A DNA stretch of 64,000 nt from Cherax quadricarinatus (lineage: Eukaryota; Arthropoda; Malacostraca; Decapoda; Parastacidae). The notes under the pieces are model-generated. The model ran no database searches. It worked only from the letters and a program-made list of their open reading frames with translations, and was not told the DNA's origin. Positions within the stretch are counted from its first letter, which is position 1, and each line of letters opens with the position of its first letter. This document shows, in pieces, positions 22,136-32,893 of the stretch. The stretch spans positions 189,501 to 253,500 of the forward strand of contig NW_027195229.1 of the NCBI RefSeq assembly GCF_038502225.1, written 5' to 3'. A program made the position numbers and the translations under genes.

Positions 22136-23228
22136 TTATTAAATTTTTTTTTCTGTCAATTGGGGGGATATGGCCCTTGTAGCCCCCTTTCCTCTGGCTG
22201 CGCATCTAAAAATTCAAAACGTTACCAGAAAGGAGTCATATACAGAACTTTTACCATAGATTAGGTTAGTGATTTGGGCTACGAATATTTTACTAATTCA
22301 TCCTCCTTGATCTCCAATTTACTTAAACAGAAATCATACCAAGTCCAAGAACAATGCACAATGGTATTTATATTACCATTTTCATAACTAAACTAATCAT
22401 TATGTTTTGCATGATATATGGCCTACCACCATATATATGGACATGAGAATTAAAGAATGCAGGGACAATTTTCAGTTTCACCCAACCAATGATTTTCTGA
22501 TGTGGCTTATGTGTTTCTGAGGAAATATGTAGTAAATTAATTGATGTTCTACATCACTTCCATCGCAACTTGAAAACTAAGCATTTGCGACGGAAGTGAT
22601 GTAGAACATCAATCAATTGAGATCTGTTATTGAAATGATGAAGACTTAAAGACAGGACAAAGTGCTTTTAAAACCTACAAACAGAAGTCAGTTTGCATTT
22701 TTAGGTTTTTCTTTATAGTATTTTTACCAAAAATGCGTCTTTACTGGTCCATGTGTCTTTACTGGTCAAGTAACCCTATCAGGTACCTTCCTTAACATTT
22801 AGAGGCGAAAACAAACATTTATCCATACACATCAATGTCTATCAACAACACTTCAGTTAATTTGTCACAGTACAAGTCTAGATAACGTGTAATTACTACA
22901 GAAAATTGGAGAGGAATCTCCCATACTCACCCATTAGCGGGAAAACACAGCTGTTCTGATGTAAACAAAGGCGTGTTGAGTGTTGCCATCTATGGTTAGG
23001 TTTATTTATTTTTATTTTATTTTATTTCATTATTTATTTTTGGTTTGATTAATTTTTAAAAATCAATTTTACTCTCCAAACACTTGAACTTTTTAGGTAG
23101 GGACCCCTTTGCTCTTGCACCATGTGTGCAGTCTTGGATGAGCCCCTGAACCCCTTGGGCCGCGGGGCCCCCAAATGCGCGGGGCCCTAGGCAAATGCCT
23201 AGTTTGCCTATGCGGTAATCCGGCTCTG
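22136..23228 (-). other. hAT right terminal segment, non-coding
   Basis: This is hAT DNA 5' of the transposase, read on the minus strand, from the Tigger-2 junction to the terminal repeat. It is AT-rich with a T-run-rich stretch near 23000-23060 and ends in GGGGCCC-rich subterminal DNA. No reading frame is supported. A strong hairpin lies at 22540-22613. Confidence 0.75.
22540..22613. repeat. 29-bp inverted repeat with 16-base loop
   Basis: The arms 22540-22568 and 22585-22613 are reverse complements except for one A/C mismatch. The left arm contains GATGTTCTACATCACTTCC. The structure could fold as a long hairpin in RNA or a cruciform in DNA. It lies in non-coding hAT DNA. Confidence 0.9.
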
Positions 23229-23504
23229 CATATGGTACAGATACAGGGATAACTATGGAAATAAGTCACCCTGACTTGTTTGGGTTATCCTAGGATTTTA
23301 TATGCATGCTGCTATGTATGATAATCTATGTAATTGTATTTCTGTACACCTGAATAAACTTACTCAAGTGCATGTGGCATCATAAGTAAGTTTATTTAGT
23401 TATACACAAATAAAGTTACATAGAATATCATACTTAGCAGCATATGTTTGGAGAACCTAGGATAACCCAAAAAAGTCAGACACTTATTTCCATTAGGGTC
23501 CCTG

Positions 23505-23985
23505 TACCCTGTACCATATGGTATAATGTACCATATGGTACAATGTACTGTATGGTACATTGTACCATATGGTACCACTCTACCATACAATACCATTGTA
23601 CCATATGATACCATTGTACCATATGGCACAATGGTACCATATGGTTCAAAATCATAGAATTCGTCTTCATCTCCACTTCCATCAGTCTTAGAACTGTAAG
23701 TTGTGAGGAGGAGAGTCAGAATTCGCCCAGAGAGTGAGTGGGGAGTGAGAGCTTCCTTGCAGCCAGGCACAATGAACAAAGCTACTTTGCCGGCATTCCC
23801 ACAACGCCATGCGAGCGTCCAGATTTTTTCTATGGTGTGCACACTGACCACCCAGACCCATTCTATCAGATGTAGGCCTACCAGCCTTCTCGCGCTAAAT
23901 TTGACGCCGCTAGAATTTTGGCATAGATCTATGGTTTGGACCCTGAACGTAAAGCCATAGATCTACGGGACAGACCCTGAAAGGG
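23505..23985 (-). pseudogene. piggyBac-A right end and transposase N-terminus
   Basis: On the minus strand the terminal repeat is followed by TAGATCTA palindromes and then an open frame. It contains LTTYSSKTDGSGDEDEFYDF, an acidic stretch like the start of PGBD transposases. Directly after it the frame continues into 18-bp satellite (YGTIVPYGTM). The sequence matches 55386-55882 closely. The catalytic domain has not been found in either copy. Confidence 0.7.
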
Positions 23986-23989
23986 TTAA

Positions 23990-24297
23990 ATAGTACTAAA
24001 CTAATATATCACACTATAAATTGTTTTAAATTGTTACATTGTAATAATGTAATCTTTATTAACTAATTCAATAGTGTAAAAAGTCTACTAGACTATCAAA
24101 ACCATGTAGCATCACCTGATATAATATTAAATTCTCCTGTACTCGCTAACTCATCTAATGACCATATGAACTATGTATTATTGCCTTACTTTTCTTAAAT
24201 TAATCTTTAAGTTTGCCCGAAATGCTCAACATACAGATATTCCTCTGTACAACCATGTAATTTGTCAAAATAAAAAATCTAATCTAATCTAATGCTG
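23990..24297 (+). mobile_element. LINE 3'-end fragment with (AATCT)n tail
   Basis: The segment contains TTTGCCCGAAATGC, shared with the 3' untranslated region of LINE-1 at about 30625. It ends in a short AATCTAATCTAATCT tail. No coding part is present. It may be the sequence into which piggyBac-A inserted. Confidence 0.55.
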
Positions 24298-24436
24298 ACT
24301 TGCTATACAACCTCTGCAGACACTTCTTTGAAGCAAGGAATAAAACAAGGAATTTAAGGTATAGTAAAACACAGGACAGTATTTCTTTCTTACTATTGCA
24401 AACAATAAAATGATAGTGAAACATGATGGCTTCAGC

Positions 24437-24649
24437 AGATCAAAGAAACAACTCACAAGAGTTTACTGCTCACTGAACTACAGATCAAACAAACAACAAC
24501 AGTCTACTGTTAACTGAACTACAGATCAAACAAACAATGCCAGTTTACTGTTCACTGAACTACAGATCAAACAAACAACAACAATTTACTGTTCACTGAA
24601 CTACAAATAAAAAAAACGACTCACAACAGTCTACTGTTCACTGAGCTAC
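24437..24649 (+). repeat. 41-bp tandem repeat, five copies
   Basis: Five imperfect units of 41 bp each contain AGATCAAACAAACAAC and ACTGTTCACTGAACTAC. No coding capacity is seen. The flanks 24298-24436 and 24650-24786 show no recognisable feature. Confidence 0.88.
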
Positions 24650-24786
24650 ATAACTATCAATCACTTATACAACACACGAGACACAGTAACAATCACCACC
24701 TAGGTGAATCAGAAAGAAGTCTCGTAATGAGCTAGACTGTAGGGGCTAATGACCCTTGGAACAACCTCCATGTAAGACTCCAGGCA

Positions 24787-25003
24787 GGTGAACTCACCTA
24801 TTTGTGGCTGCAGGGATCGAGTCACAACTCCTAGCCTGCCTCTTCACTGATTGTTACTAGGTCCACTTTCTGCTTGCTCCATAAGCATAGGCACCATACT
24901 GGTATAGGTACCATACTGGTGCTGCATATTACAATAGGGTCTGATGTACACTGAGTACTGTACATGGTCATGAATGACTCCTTACTTAGATGTCGGAGTG
25001 AAT
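24787..25003 (-). mobile_element. LINE-4 fragment with internal deletion
   Basis: The 3' terminal sequence (TTCACTGATTGTTACTAGG) is joined directly to RT-end sequence matching 38058-38135. About 400 bp between them are missing compared with the copy at 37566. It abuts a (TG)n tract. Confidence 0.75.
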
Positions 25004-25140
25004 CTGTTTGTGTGTGTGTGTGTGTGTGTGTGAGAGAGTATGCATGTGTGAGTGTGTGCATGTATGAGAGTGTGCATGTGTGAATGTGTGTGTGAGAGCG
25101 TGCATGTGTGAGCGTGTGTGTGTGTGTGAGAGAAAGTGTG
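25004..25140. repeat. (TG)n-rich tract
   Basis: TG repeats are interspersed with GAGAG and CATG steps. The following 25141-25530 contains no recognisable gene or repeat beyond an AT-rich patch. Confidence 0.9.
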
Positions 25141-25609
25141 CTTCTTCTTATGACCAGAGCTTTGGTAAGATGGGTAAGGAAGAAGGATGGGTAAGGATAG
25201 AAATATTGAAGAAGGGTGGGAGGGGGAAAGAGGTAGGATATAAAAGGTAAGTGGCCCAACCACTTTGGTGTACGTAATTTAAAAAGTGTATGTGAAATGA
25301 TAAGATATTTTTGAAGGGGTATAATACTAACCCATCAGAGTCATATAGATATAACAGATATATAAGTACATGGCTCTGAATTGGTAGTAATTATACAAGT
25401 TACAATTGCTTTTTTTTTTGCGATTGCACAACGGATATTTAAGCGACAATGAAGGCAATGATTTCCTGGCCAGTTTATAGAATTACTTGACAATGGCTTC
25501 TTACAGGTGGTGTCCTGCCATAGTAAATTATTATTTTATTTTATTATCACACTGGCCGATTCCCACCAAGGCCTGAAAAAGAAAAACTTTCACCATCATT
25601 CACTCCATC

Positions 25610-26760
25610 ACTGTCTTGCCAGAAGGGTGCTTTACACTACAGTTCTTAAACTGCAACATTAACACCCCTCCTTCAGAGTGCAGGCACTGTACTTCCCATC
25701 TCCAGGACTCAAGTCCGGCCTGCCGGTTTCCCTGAACCCCTTCATAAATGTTACTTTGCTCACACTCCAACAGCACGTCAAGAATTAAAAACCATTTGTC
25801 TCCATTCACTCCTATCAAACACGCTCACGCATGCCTGCTGAAAGTCCAAGCCCCTCGCACACAAAACCTCCTTTATCCCCTCCCTCCAACCTTTCCTAGG
25901 CCGGCCCCTACCCCGCCTTCCTTCCACTACAGACTGATACACTCTTGAAGTCACTCTGTTTCGCTCCATTCTCTCTACATGTCCGAACCACCTCAACAAC
26001 CCTTCCGGTGGCCCGGTGGCCTGGTGGCTAAAGCTCCCGCTTCACACACGGAGGGCCCGGGTTCGATTCCCGGCGGGTGGAAACATTTCGACACGTTTCC
26101 TTACACCTGTTGTCCTGTTCACCTAGCAGCAAAATAGGTACCTGGGTGTTAGTCGACTGGTGTGGGTCGCATCCTGGGGGACAAGATTAAGGACCCCAAT
26201 GGAAATAAGTTAGACAGTCCTCGATGACGCACTGACTTTCTTGGGTTATCCTGGGTGGCTAACCCTCCGGGGTTAAAAATCCGAACGAAATCTTATCTTA
26301 TCTTATCTCAGCCCTCTGGACAACAGTTTTGGTAATCCCGCACCTCCTCCTAACTTCCAAACTACGAATTCTCTGCATTATATTCACACCATACATTGCC
26401 CTCAGACATGACATCTCCACTGCCTCCAGCCGTCTCCTTGCTGCAACATTCATCACCCATGCTTCACACCCATGTAAGAGTGTTGGTAAAACTATACTCT
26501 CATACATTCTCCTCTTTGCCTCCAAGGACAAAGTTCTTTGCCTCCACAGACTCCTAAGTGCACCACTCATCCTTTTCCCCTCATCATCCGCTGACACGTC
26601 CACTCCCAAATATCTGAATACATTCACCTCCTCCATACTCTCTCCCTCCTATCTGATATCCAATCTTTCATCACCTAATCTTTTTATCCTCATTACCTTA
26701 CTCTTTCCTGTATTCACTTTTAATTTTCTTCTTTTGCACACCCTACCAAATTCATCCACC
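25610..26760 (-). pseudogene. LINE-2 ORF, C-terminal part
   Basis: The reading includes LVDEFG, MEEVNVFRYLGVDV, RRMYESIVLPTLLHGCEAWV, and, beyond the SINE at 26006-26307, LLRWFGHVERMERNR and GRRGRGRPRKGW. These are the thumb and C-terminal motifs of a LINE reverse transcriptase. A TAG lies just before MEEVNVF. The SINE splits the frame between VQRAE and GLLRWF, which are contiguous at 63746. The final basic region may bind nucleic acid. Confidence 0.85.
26006..26307 (+). mobile_element. tRNA-derived SINE
   Basis: The head has A-box-like TGGCCTGGTGGC and B-box-like GGTTCGATTCC, with an acceptor-like CCCGG pairing, so RNA polymerase III transcription is plausible. The body contains TAGTCGACTGGTGTGGG and ends in (TTATC)n. 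LINE-2 copy 2 runs uninterrupted from CCCTTCC to TCAGCCC at 63746-63758, which gives the empty site. 3' fragments of the same family recur at 52969 and 53871. It is not a tRNA gene, because the anticodon arm is not intact. Confidence 0.88.
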
Positions 26761-26843
26761 AATCTCTTAACTATCTTTTGCTAACTAGTACCAACTACCT
26801 CATATATTTTTTTTTTTTTCCTACTTTTTTTTTTTTTTTTATT

Positions 26844-27290
26844 CTTTTGCTACCTTAACTTGTATATTTTATCTTGTCAATTTAAATCTAGTTATACTCT
26901 AATTCTTGTAAACAACTTCTATAACACCTTAGTGCAATTACAACTGAGAGTCTTGTGCCTTTTTTATATCATTAGATTAAACTCAGTTGTACTATAGCTC
27001 ATTCTAGCTCAATACATAGTACAAAAGTCATTATATTAGACCATAGTGTAATTACTAGTGAGAGCCTGGTGCTATTTTTAATTTGTATTTCTACATTATT
27101 AGATTAAACCTAGTTGTACTATTGCTCACTCTAGGTCAATACATAGACTATACCAAAGTCATTACATTAGACCTTAGTGCAATTACAAGAGTCTTGTGCT
27201 TTTTTTAATTTGTATTTTTATATTATTAGTTTATACCTAGTTGTACTTTAGCTCATTCCAGCACAACACATAGACAACACCAACTTCATT
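26844..27290 (+). promoter_or_regulatory. 127-bp tandem monomers upstream of the LINE-1 ORF
   Basis: About three and a half imperfect units share ATTAGATTAAACCTAG, TTGTACTATAGCTCA and GTGCAATTACAA. The ATTAG(A/T)TTA landmark falls at 26971, 27098 and 27225, a constant 127-bp spacing. In several LINE families such 5' monomers carry the internal promoter. That role is inferred here from position. Confidence 0.7.
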
Positions 27291-27429
27291 ATGTGTATTA
27301 GTGACTATACTCTACATGACCAAAATGCTATAGCTATATACTTGTCCAAACTTCCCACCACTACAGATATCAGTACTAAAACTCAACACACAACTCAGGA
27401 TATAAATAACCATAATTTAAACCTAGAAG

Positions 27430-30362
27430 ATGATTGATCACGTTGACCCTGATCTAAACCTCCATAATCTGACACACAATCAAAACCTATTGGAAAGTAA
27501 CTGCCTTTACTACACAGCATCACAATCCAGCACTATCCTAAACAATGATAAAAGTCTATCAGTACTTAACTACAACATCAGGTCCTGGCACTCCTTGAAT
27601 CACTAAAGACATCCTTCTCCTGCATTATTCTTACCGAGACCTGGCTAAAACAGGACACAATAGATATCTACCCTCTACCAGGATACACAGCAATCCACAA
27701 CTGCAGACCATACCAAGTTGGGGGTGGTATTGCAATCTATTACTCTACCAAATTATCTTGTATCAGCACCAATTGCTTTAGTGATGAATATGGAGAATAC
27801 ATTTTTGCTAATTTTACTGTAAAAAACCTTAAGACGCCTATAACAATCGGTGCCATTTACTGGATACCCCACACTAACATCCCAAACTTCAGTGAGAAAT
27901 TAAAGGCACTAATAACAAACAGACAAATGAGTAAGCACCACCTTCTCTTAGCTGGAGACTTCAACATCAACCTTGGCCTACTAGATGATCAGCCTGTAAC
28001 TGATTTCATCAACAATATGAACAACACACTTCTCATACCAACAATAACTAAACCAACCAGGCTCACTGAAACAAGTGCAACCATAATAGACCACATATGG
28101 ACCAATATACTAGCCCCCCTTAAATCAGGGATAATCACAGATAGCACTACAGACCACTACCCTACCTTCCTCTTGACAAACATTAGTAAACCACCGCTTG
28201 AATACAACAAAGTCTCATTTAGACTCCATGATGAGGCCTCAATAAGGAAGTTCACAGCTGACCTAGAGACTGTTGACTGGCCTACAGAATTCTCCAAGGC
28301 CAATGGTATTGACGACTGGACAGACATTTTTCTTAACAAACTACTTAGACTATACAACAAACACTGTCCTATAAAAACGAAACAGATCACAAACAAACGG
28401 CTTGGTTGCCCATGGCTAACCAGCACCATTCTGAAATCCATTGATAAGAAACACCAATATGAAAAGCAATATAGACAGGGCTTAATACACAAAGATATTC
28501 TTAAACACTATTCATCAGTCCTCACCAAAGTAATAAAGAAAGCCAAACAACTATACTACTCCAGTAGATTCACTGACACAAGAGGAGATATAAAAAAGAC
28601 CTGGAAAACACTCTCTCAGATTCTAGGGACCCACAAACTGAAAAAAAACAAGAATATTGTCCTAACTAAACCTAATGAAACATCACTGCAACCCACCGAC
28701 ACAGCTAACAAGATAAACGACTTCTTCTCAACCATAGGTTCTAATCTTGCCAATAAAATCCCACGTACCAATGCCCATGCTGGGGACTACCTAGTTGGGA
28801 ATTTCCCAAATTCCTTCTATCTTGCTCCAACTGAGCCCACAGAAGTCACCAAGATTATAAAGTCACTTAAAAATAACTCAGGGAATCTGTCTCATGTCCC
28901 ACCATTATTGTACAAGAGAGTGGCCCATGTCCTCTCGCATACTATCTCATTGCTTTTTAACAAGTCACTAGAAGCTAGCACCTTCCCGAAACTACTCAAG
29001 ACGGCAAGGGTTACACCAATACATAAAGGTGGTGACCCTACAGATTTAAACAACTATAGGCCAATATCAAACTTACCATTGCTATCCAAAATCTTTGAGA
29101 AACTCATGCACAGGAGACTATATTCATTTATAACATCACAAAACATACTCAACCCCTGCCAATTTGGATTCAGGAAAAATAAAAGCACTAACGATGCAAT
29201 TATAAATATGCTAGATCTGCTTTACACAGCATTGGAAAATAAGGAATATCCACTAGGAATTTTTATTGACCTAAGAAAAGCTTTTGACACAGTAGACCAC
29301 GGCATCCTACTCCACAAACTTGACCATTATGGTACAAGAGACCATGCGCTTGCATATTTCAAATCTTACCTTACTAATAGGTATCAGTATGTCACCATTA
29401 AAGACACAGCATCAACAACACAGCCACTTGATACTGGAGTTCCGCAGGGAAGTGTCCTTGGTCCCCTGCTCTTCCTCATATACATCAATGGTCTTCCAAA
29501 CGTATCTCGACACCTGAACCCCATTCTCTTTGCTGACGACACGACTTATGTCATCTCTCACCCTAATCTTGCAACCCTCAACACCATTGTTAATGAGGAG
29601 CTGATCAAAATATCGACTTGGATGACAGCCAATAAATTTACGCTTAACGTTGACAAAACCTACTACATTATGTTTGGTAGCAGAGCAGGAGATGCGCAAA
29701 TTAACATTAAGATCGACAACACTCTAATTACCAGGCATAATGAGGGCAAGTTCCTAGGCCTATACCTCGACAACAACCTGAACTTCAGCACCCATATCCA
29801 ACACATAACCAAAAAAGTATCCAAAACGGTTGGGATCCTCTCCAAGATACGATACAACGTGCTGCAAACTGCCCTTCTCACACTATACCATTCACTTATA
29901 TATCCATACCTCACCTATGCTATCTGTGCTTGGGGTTCAGCTGCAGCAACACACCTAAAGCCAATAATAACCCAACAAAAAGCCGCAGTAAGAATAATCA
30001 CTAAATCCCATCCCTGGCAACACACACCCCCACTCTTCATAGATCTAAACTTACTCCCTGTTCAGTACATCCACACTTACTACTGTGCAATCTACATCTA
30101 CAGGACCTTAAATTCCAATATTAACCTTGACCTAAAACGCTTTCTTGATAGTTGTGACAGAACCCACGGGCACAACACCAGACACAAACATCTCTATGAC
30201 ATTCCCCGTGTCCGACTAAACCTTTATAAAAATTCAATGTATGTCAAAGGCCCTAAAATCTGGAACACCCTACCTGAAAATTCCAAAACTGCAGACACAT
30301 TCATCACCTTCAAAACTACCATCAGAAAACATCTTATCTCCCTGATACACCCTGTCAACTAA
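27430..30362 (+). pseudogene. LINE-1 ORF: AP endonuclease and reverse transcriptase, one break
   Basis: From 27927 to 30362 there are 811 open codons. The same frame is open upstream from about 27582 and holds endonuclease motifs ILTETWL, GGGIAIYYS and GAIYWIPHTN, followed by LLAGDFNIN and DHYPTF. The probable ATG at 27430 is in another frame, so a deletion near 27580 (after LNYNIRS) breaks the N-terminus. RT motifs are NYRPISNLP, FIDLRKAFDTVDH, GVPQGSVLGPLLF and FADDTTYVIS (about residue 534 of the 811). The C-terminus contains LIYPYLTYAICAWG and GPKIWNTLPE. The protein would nick target DNA and copy element RNA at the nick. Confidence 0.9.
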
Positions 30363-31477
30363 TAATACGAATACCACCTGGTGGTTCACACTTACACTCA
30401 CTCACCCATTTGACCATAAACAGAAATATCAATCTCAATCTCAAAATAATGAATCTTAACTAGTCAATAGTTGGCCTGTGATACTCCAATACTGAAACTA
30501 TGTATAGTGCCAAAACAAAAGCATTCACATTGCTAAACTCACAACTAGTATTTAGTCACTTAGCCATAATACCAACTTATCTCATATTTCTGTAACATTT
30601 TAAACCTAGGATTTAATATAAGTCTGCCCGAAATGCCTAGCCATGCTAGGCGTTCTAGTGGTACACTCTGTAATTATTATTTTACTACATGTAAACCACA
30701 CAATAACCAAATTCTGTAAACTCAGCATTGTAATACTTACAGAGAATAAAGTTTGAATCTGCAACTTCTCTTCAGAATCTCCCAAGAGCACAGTGTCATC
30801 AGCAAAGAGCAATTGTGACAACTCCCACTTTATGTGTGATTCTTCATCTTTTAACTCCACGCCTCTTGCCAAGACCCTCGCATTTACTTCTCTTACAACC
30901 CCATCTATAAATATATTAAACAACCATGGTGACATCACACATCCTTGTCTAAGGCCTACTTTTACTGGGAAATAATTTCCCTCTTTCCTACATACTCTAG
31001 CTTGAGCCTCAATATCCTCGTAAAAACTCTTCACTGCTTTCAGTAACCTACCTCCTACACCATACACCTGCAACATCTGCCACATTGCCCCCCTATCCAC
31101 CCTGTCATACGCCTTTTCCAAATCCATAAATACCACAAAGACCTCTTTAGCCTTATCTAAGCCTTATCTAAATACTGTTCACTTATATGTTTCACTGTAA
31201 ACACCTGGTCCACACACAGTAAATATAGCATAATTTTTACATTAGATTGTTATATAAGATGTCTCCCTAATTGGGGGCGATGATCTTCTCAGTAAACATA
31301 GAAGGGTTCTGGTGTTACCCAATCTTCTTCATCAGGGAGGTTGCTCAATATCATGGGTCGATGGTAATCATCTTTATGGATAAAATGACAGACCCTCTGT
31401 GGGAGAGTCATTCTTTGAGTCCTGTGAGGAGGAGGACTGATGATATAATCCGTGGTATTTGCAACTTGTATAGGATG

Positions 31478-32890
31478 TTATCTACCTGGCATGTATAGTT
31501 CTTGCATTGTATAGAGTTGTTTCTTTTTCAGGGTGTCAAGGCGTACATTTAAGGCAGTAATATCTTGTTGTATATGTAAATCTGCCATTTTAACTCTGTC
31601 TCTCCTCCTGGTACCCGTAATGAAGCGAAGAGCTCTATCCTGGACCCTTTGCAACTGTAGCATGTTGGTCTTTGTTGTTAATGTCATTGGGACACAAGGG
31701 TATTCGAGTATAGGTCTTATTATCATTTTATACAGATGTTTTTTGACATGTGGAGGGGATTGATTGAATCGAAAGAGACTGCTAAGACCGGTTTTGGCTA
31801 TGTTGATCTTTTTAGTTACATGAGATGTTGAGTGGAGCAGCCTGTCTATTTCATATCCCAAGATCTTGTTAGGGTTTCTAATGGCTACCGGTGTACCTCT
31901 GATGGAGATACCCCCTTTATCTTCGATTGTTGATGCAAAACATCCTATCGTGCTAACAAGGACTTTGTCAGGATTAGTCATAATTCTCCATTTCTTTTCC
32001 CAATTAGATGTTCGACGAAGTTCAATATTAATTTTTTCTATGACTCTCTCATACTTGTATTTTCCTGTTACCGGAGTTGATGAGATAACATGAATAACAT
32101 CATCTGCAAATTGTGTCACAATTGTATCATTAAACTCTGGTTGAGGAAGGTCATTCACATAGATGTTGAACAGAATTGGACTAAGACAAGAACCTTGTGG
32201 GACACCAGCTGTTAGTATAAAAGGCTCTGTCGACCTGCCATGAAAGGTGGGAATGATTTTTCTTTGAGTTAAGAAATTATACATTACTTTGAGAAAAGTC
32301 CAGTTATGGTCTGGTAGGTCAATGAGTTTGTATATAAGACCATCATGCCATAAGCTATCAAAAGCTTTATGAACATCTCTGGTGGCAATTAGGGCAAGAT
32401 TGCCCTGATGTTTTAGACTTGCTACAGTATCAAAAATAACATTTATTGCATGATTGGTACCTCTATGTGTTCTAAAGCCAAATTGTTTTTCAGTAAAAAG
32501 GTGATTAAACTCCGTATAGTAGTTCAGTCTGTTGGAAATGATCTTCTCAAGAACTTTTCCAGTGACTTCAAGTAAAGATATAGGTCTATAGTTCCCCGGT
32601 TGGTGGATGTCTTTATTGGGCTTAGCAAGAAAGATCATCCTAGCAGTCTTAAAAACCACTGGAAAATGTCCCGAGGCCAAGATGGCATTAAAGATATTAA
32701 CCAAAGACTGTTTACAATTTCTGGGTAGGAACTTTATTTGTTTCATTGTTATTCCAGAGAGGCCAGGGGCTCTATTTCGTATTCTTCCAATAACCTGACT
32801 CATCTCGAGTAATGTAATAGGTCTAGTAAGCAGGTGGGTATCTTCAAGAGTTGAAGTATCGATGGAAGGTAGTGGTTGTAGATCATCCAA
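31478..32890 (-). pseudogene. LINE-3 reverse transcriptase
   Basis: 470 open codons with RT motifs GNYRPISLLEVTGKVLEK, FGFRTHRGTNHAI, VHKAFDSLWHDGL, AGVPQGSCLSPILF and TQFADDVIHVIS. The C-terminal region reads IIRPILEYPCVP and LQRVQDRALRFITG. These are Jockey-type. The catalytic Asp pair FADD is intact, and the first catalytic Asp lies in RDVHKAFD. A stop at 32891-32893 separates it from the upstream part, so the copy is dead. Confidence 0.88.
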
Positions 32891-32893
32891 GTT

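Larger units (their letters stand above)
6446..23228 (-). mobile_element. hAT transposon expanded by three insertions
   Basis: The termini are CAGGGCCGGATTA at 6446 and the inverse of CAGAGCCGGATTA ending at 23228. They are flanked by CATATGGC and CATATGGT, a near-perfect 8-bp target duplication. piggyBac-B at 52198-52215 continues across this point with no insertion, which gives the empty site. After removal of gypsy-2, piggyBac-2 and Tigger-2, about 4.1 kb of hAT remains (6446-6777, 15280-16550, 18402-19801, 22136-23228). The transposase is on the minus strand. The subterminal DNA is rich in GGGGCCC words. Confidence 0.92.
1..23985 (-). mobile_element. piggyBac-A, host element of the nested block
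   Basis: This piggyBac-like element is known from its right end, GACCCTGAAAGGG, followed by TTAA at 23986-23989. Its left end is outside the window. Its own sequence survives as 2083-2248, 5622-6445 and 23229-23985, and these pieces align in order with piggyBac-B (51105-55882). The material between them is Tigger-1, gypsy-1 and the hAT block. The transposase N-terminus reads leftward from the right end and runs into 18-bp satellite. Confidence 0.75.
26765..30757 (+). mobile_element. LINE-1 copy 1, near full length
   Basis: It is inserted in antisense within LINE-2. It comprises a T-rich 5' junction, 127-bp monomers (26844-27290), an endonuclease-RT frame (27430-30362) and a 3' untranslated region with TCTGCCCGAAATGCC, ending near AATAAAGTTTGAA. 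It is grouped with CR1/Jockey-like LINEs from its endonuclease and RT motifs. It is unrelated to mammalian L1; the number is only a label here. Confidence 0.85.
25533..31225 (-). mobile_element. LINE-2 copy 1, split by LINE-1 and a SINE
   Basis: This non-LTR element is read leftward: RT at 31225-30757, then the interrupted centre, then the C-terminal domain at 26760-25610, then a 3' end with an ATAAA-type tail near 25533. A second copy at 63280-64000 lacks the SINE. The 5' part before VDQVFTVKH is missing. The family resembles RTE/Proto2-type LINEs common in crustaceans, but the clade is not certain. Confidence 0.85.

Noticed and set aside
26020..26090. Possible tRNA gene
   Set aside because: The A and B boxes belong to a SINE with a non-tRNA body and a repeat tail. 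The cloverleaf is incomplete.
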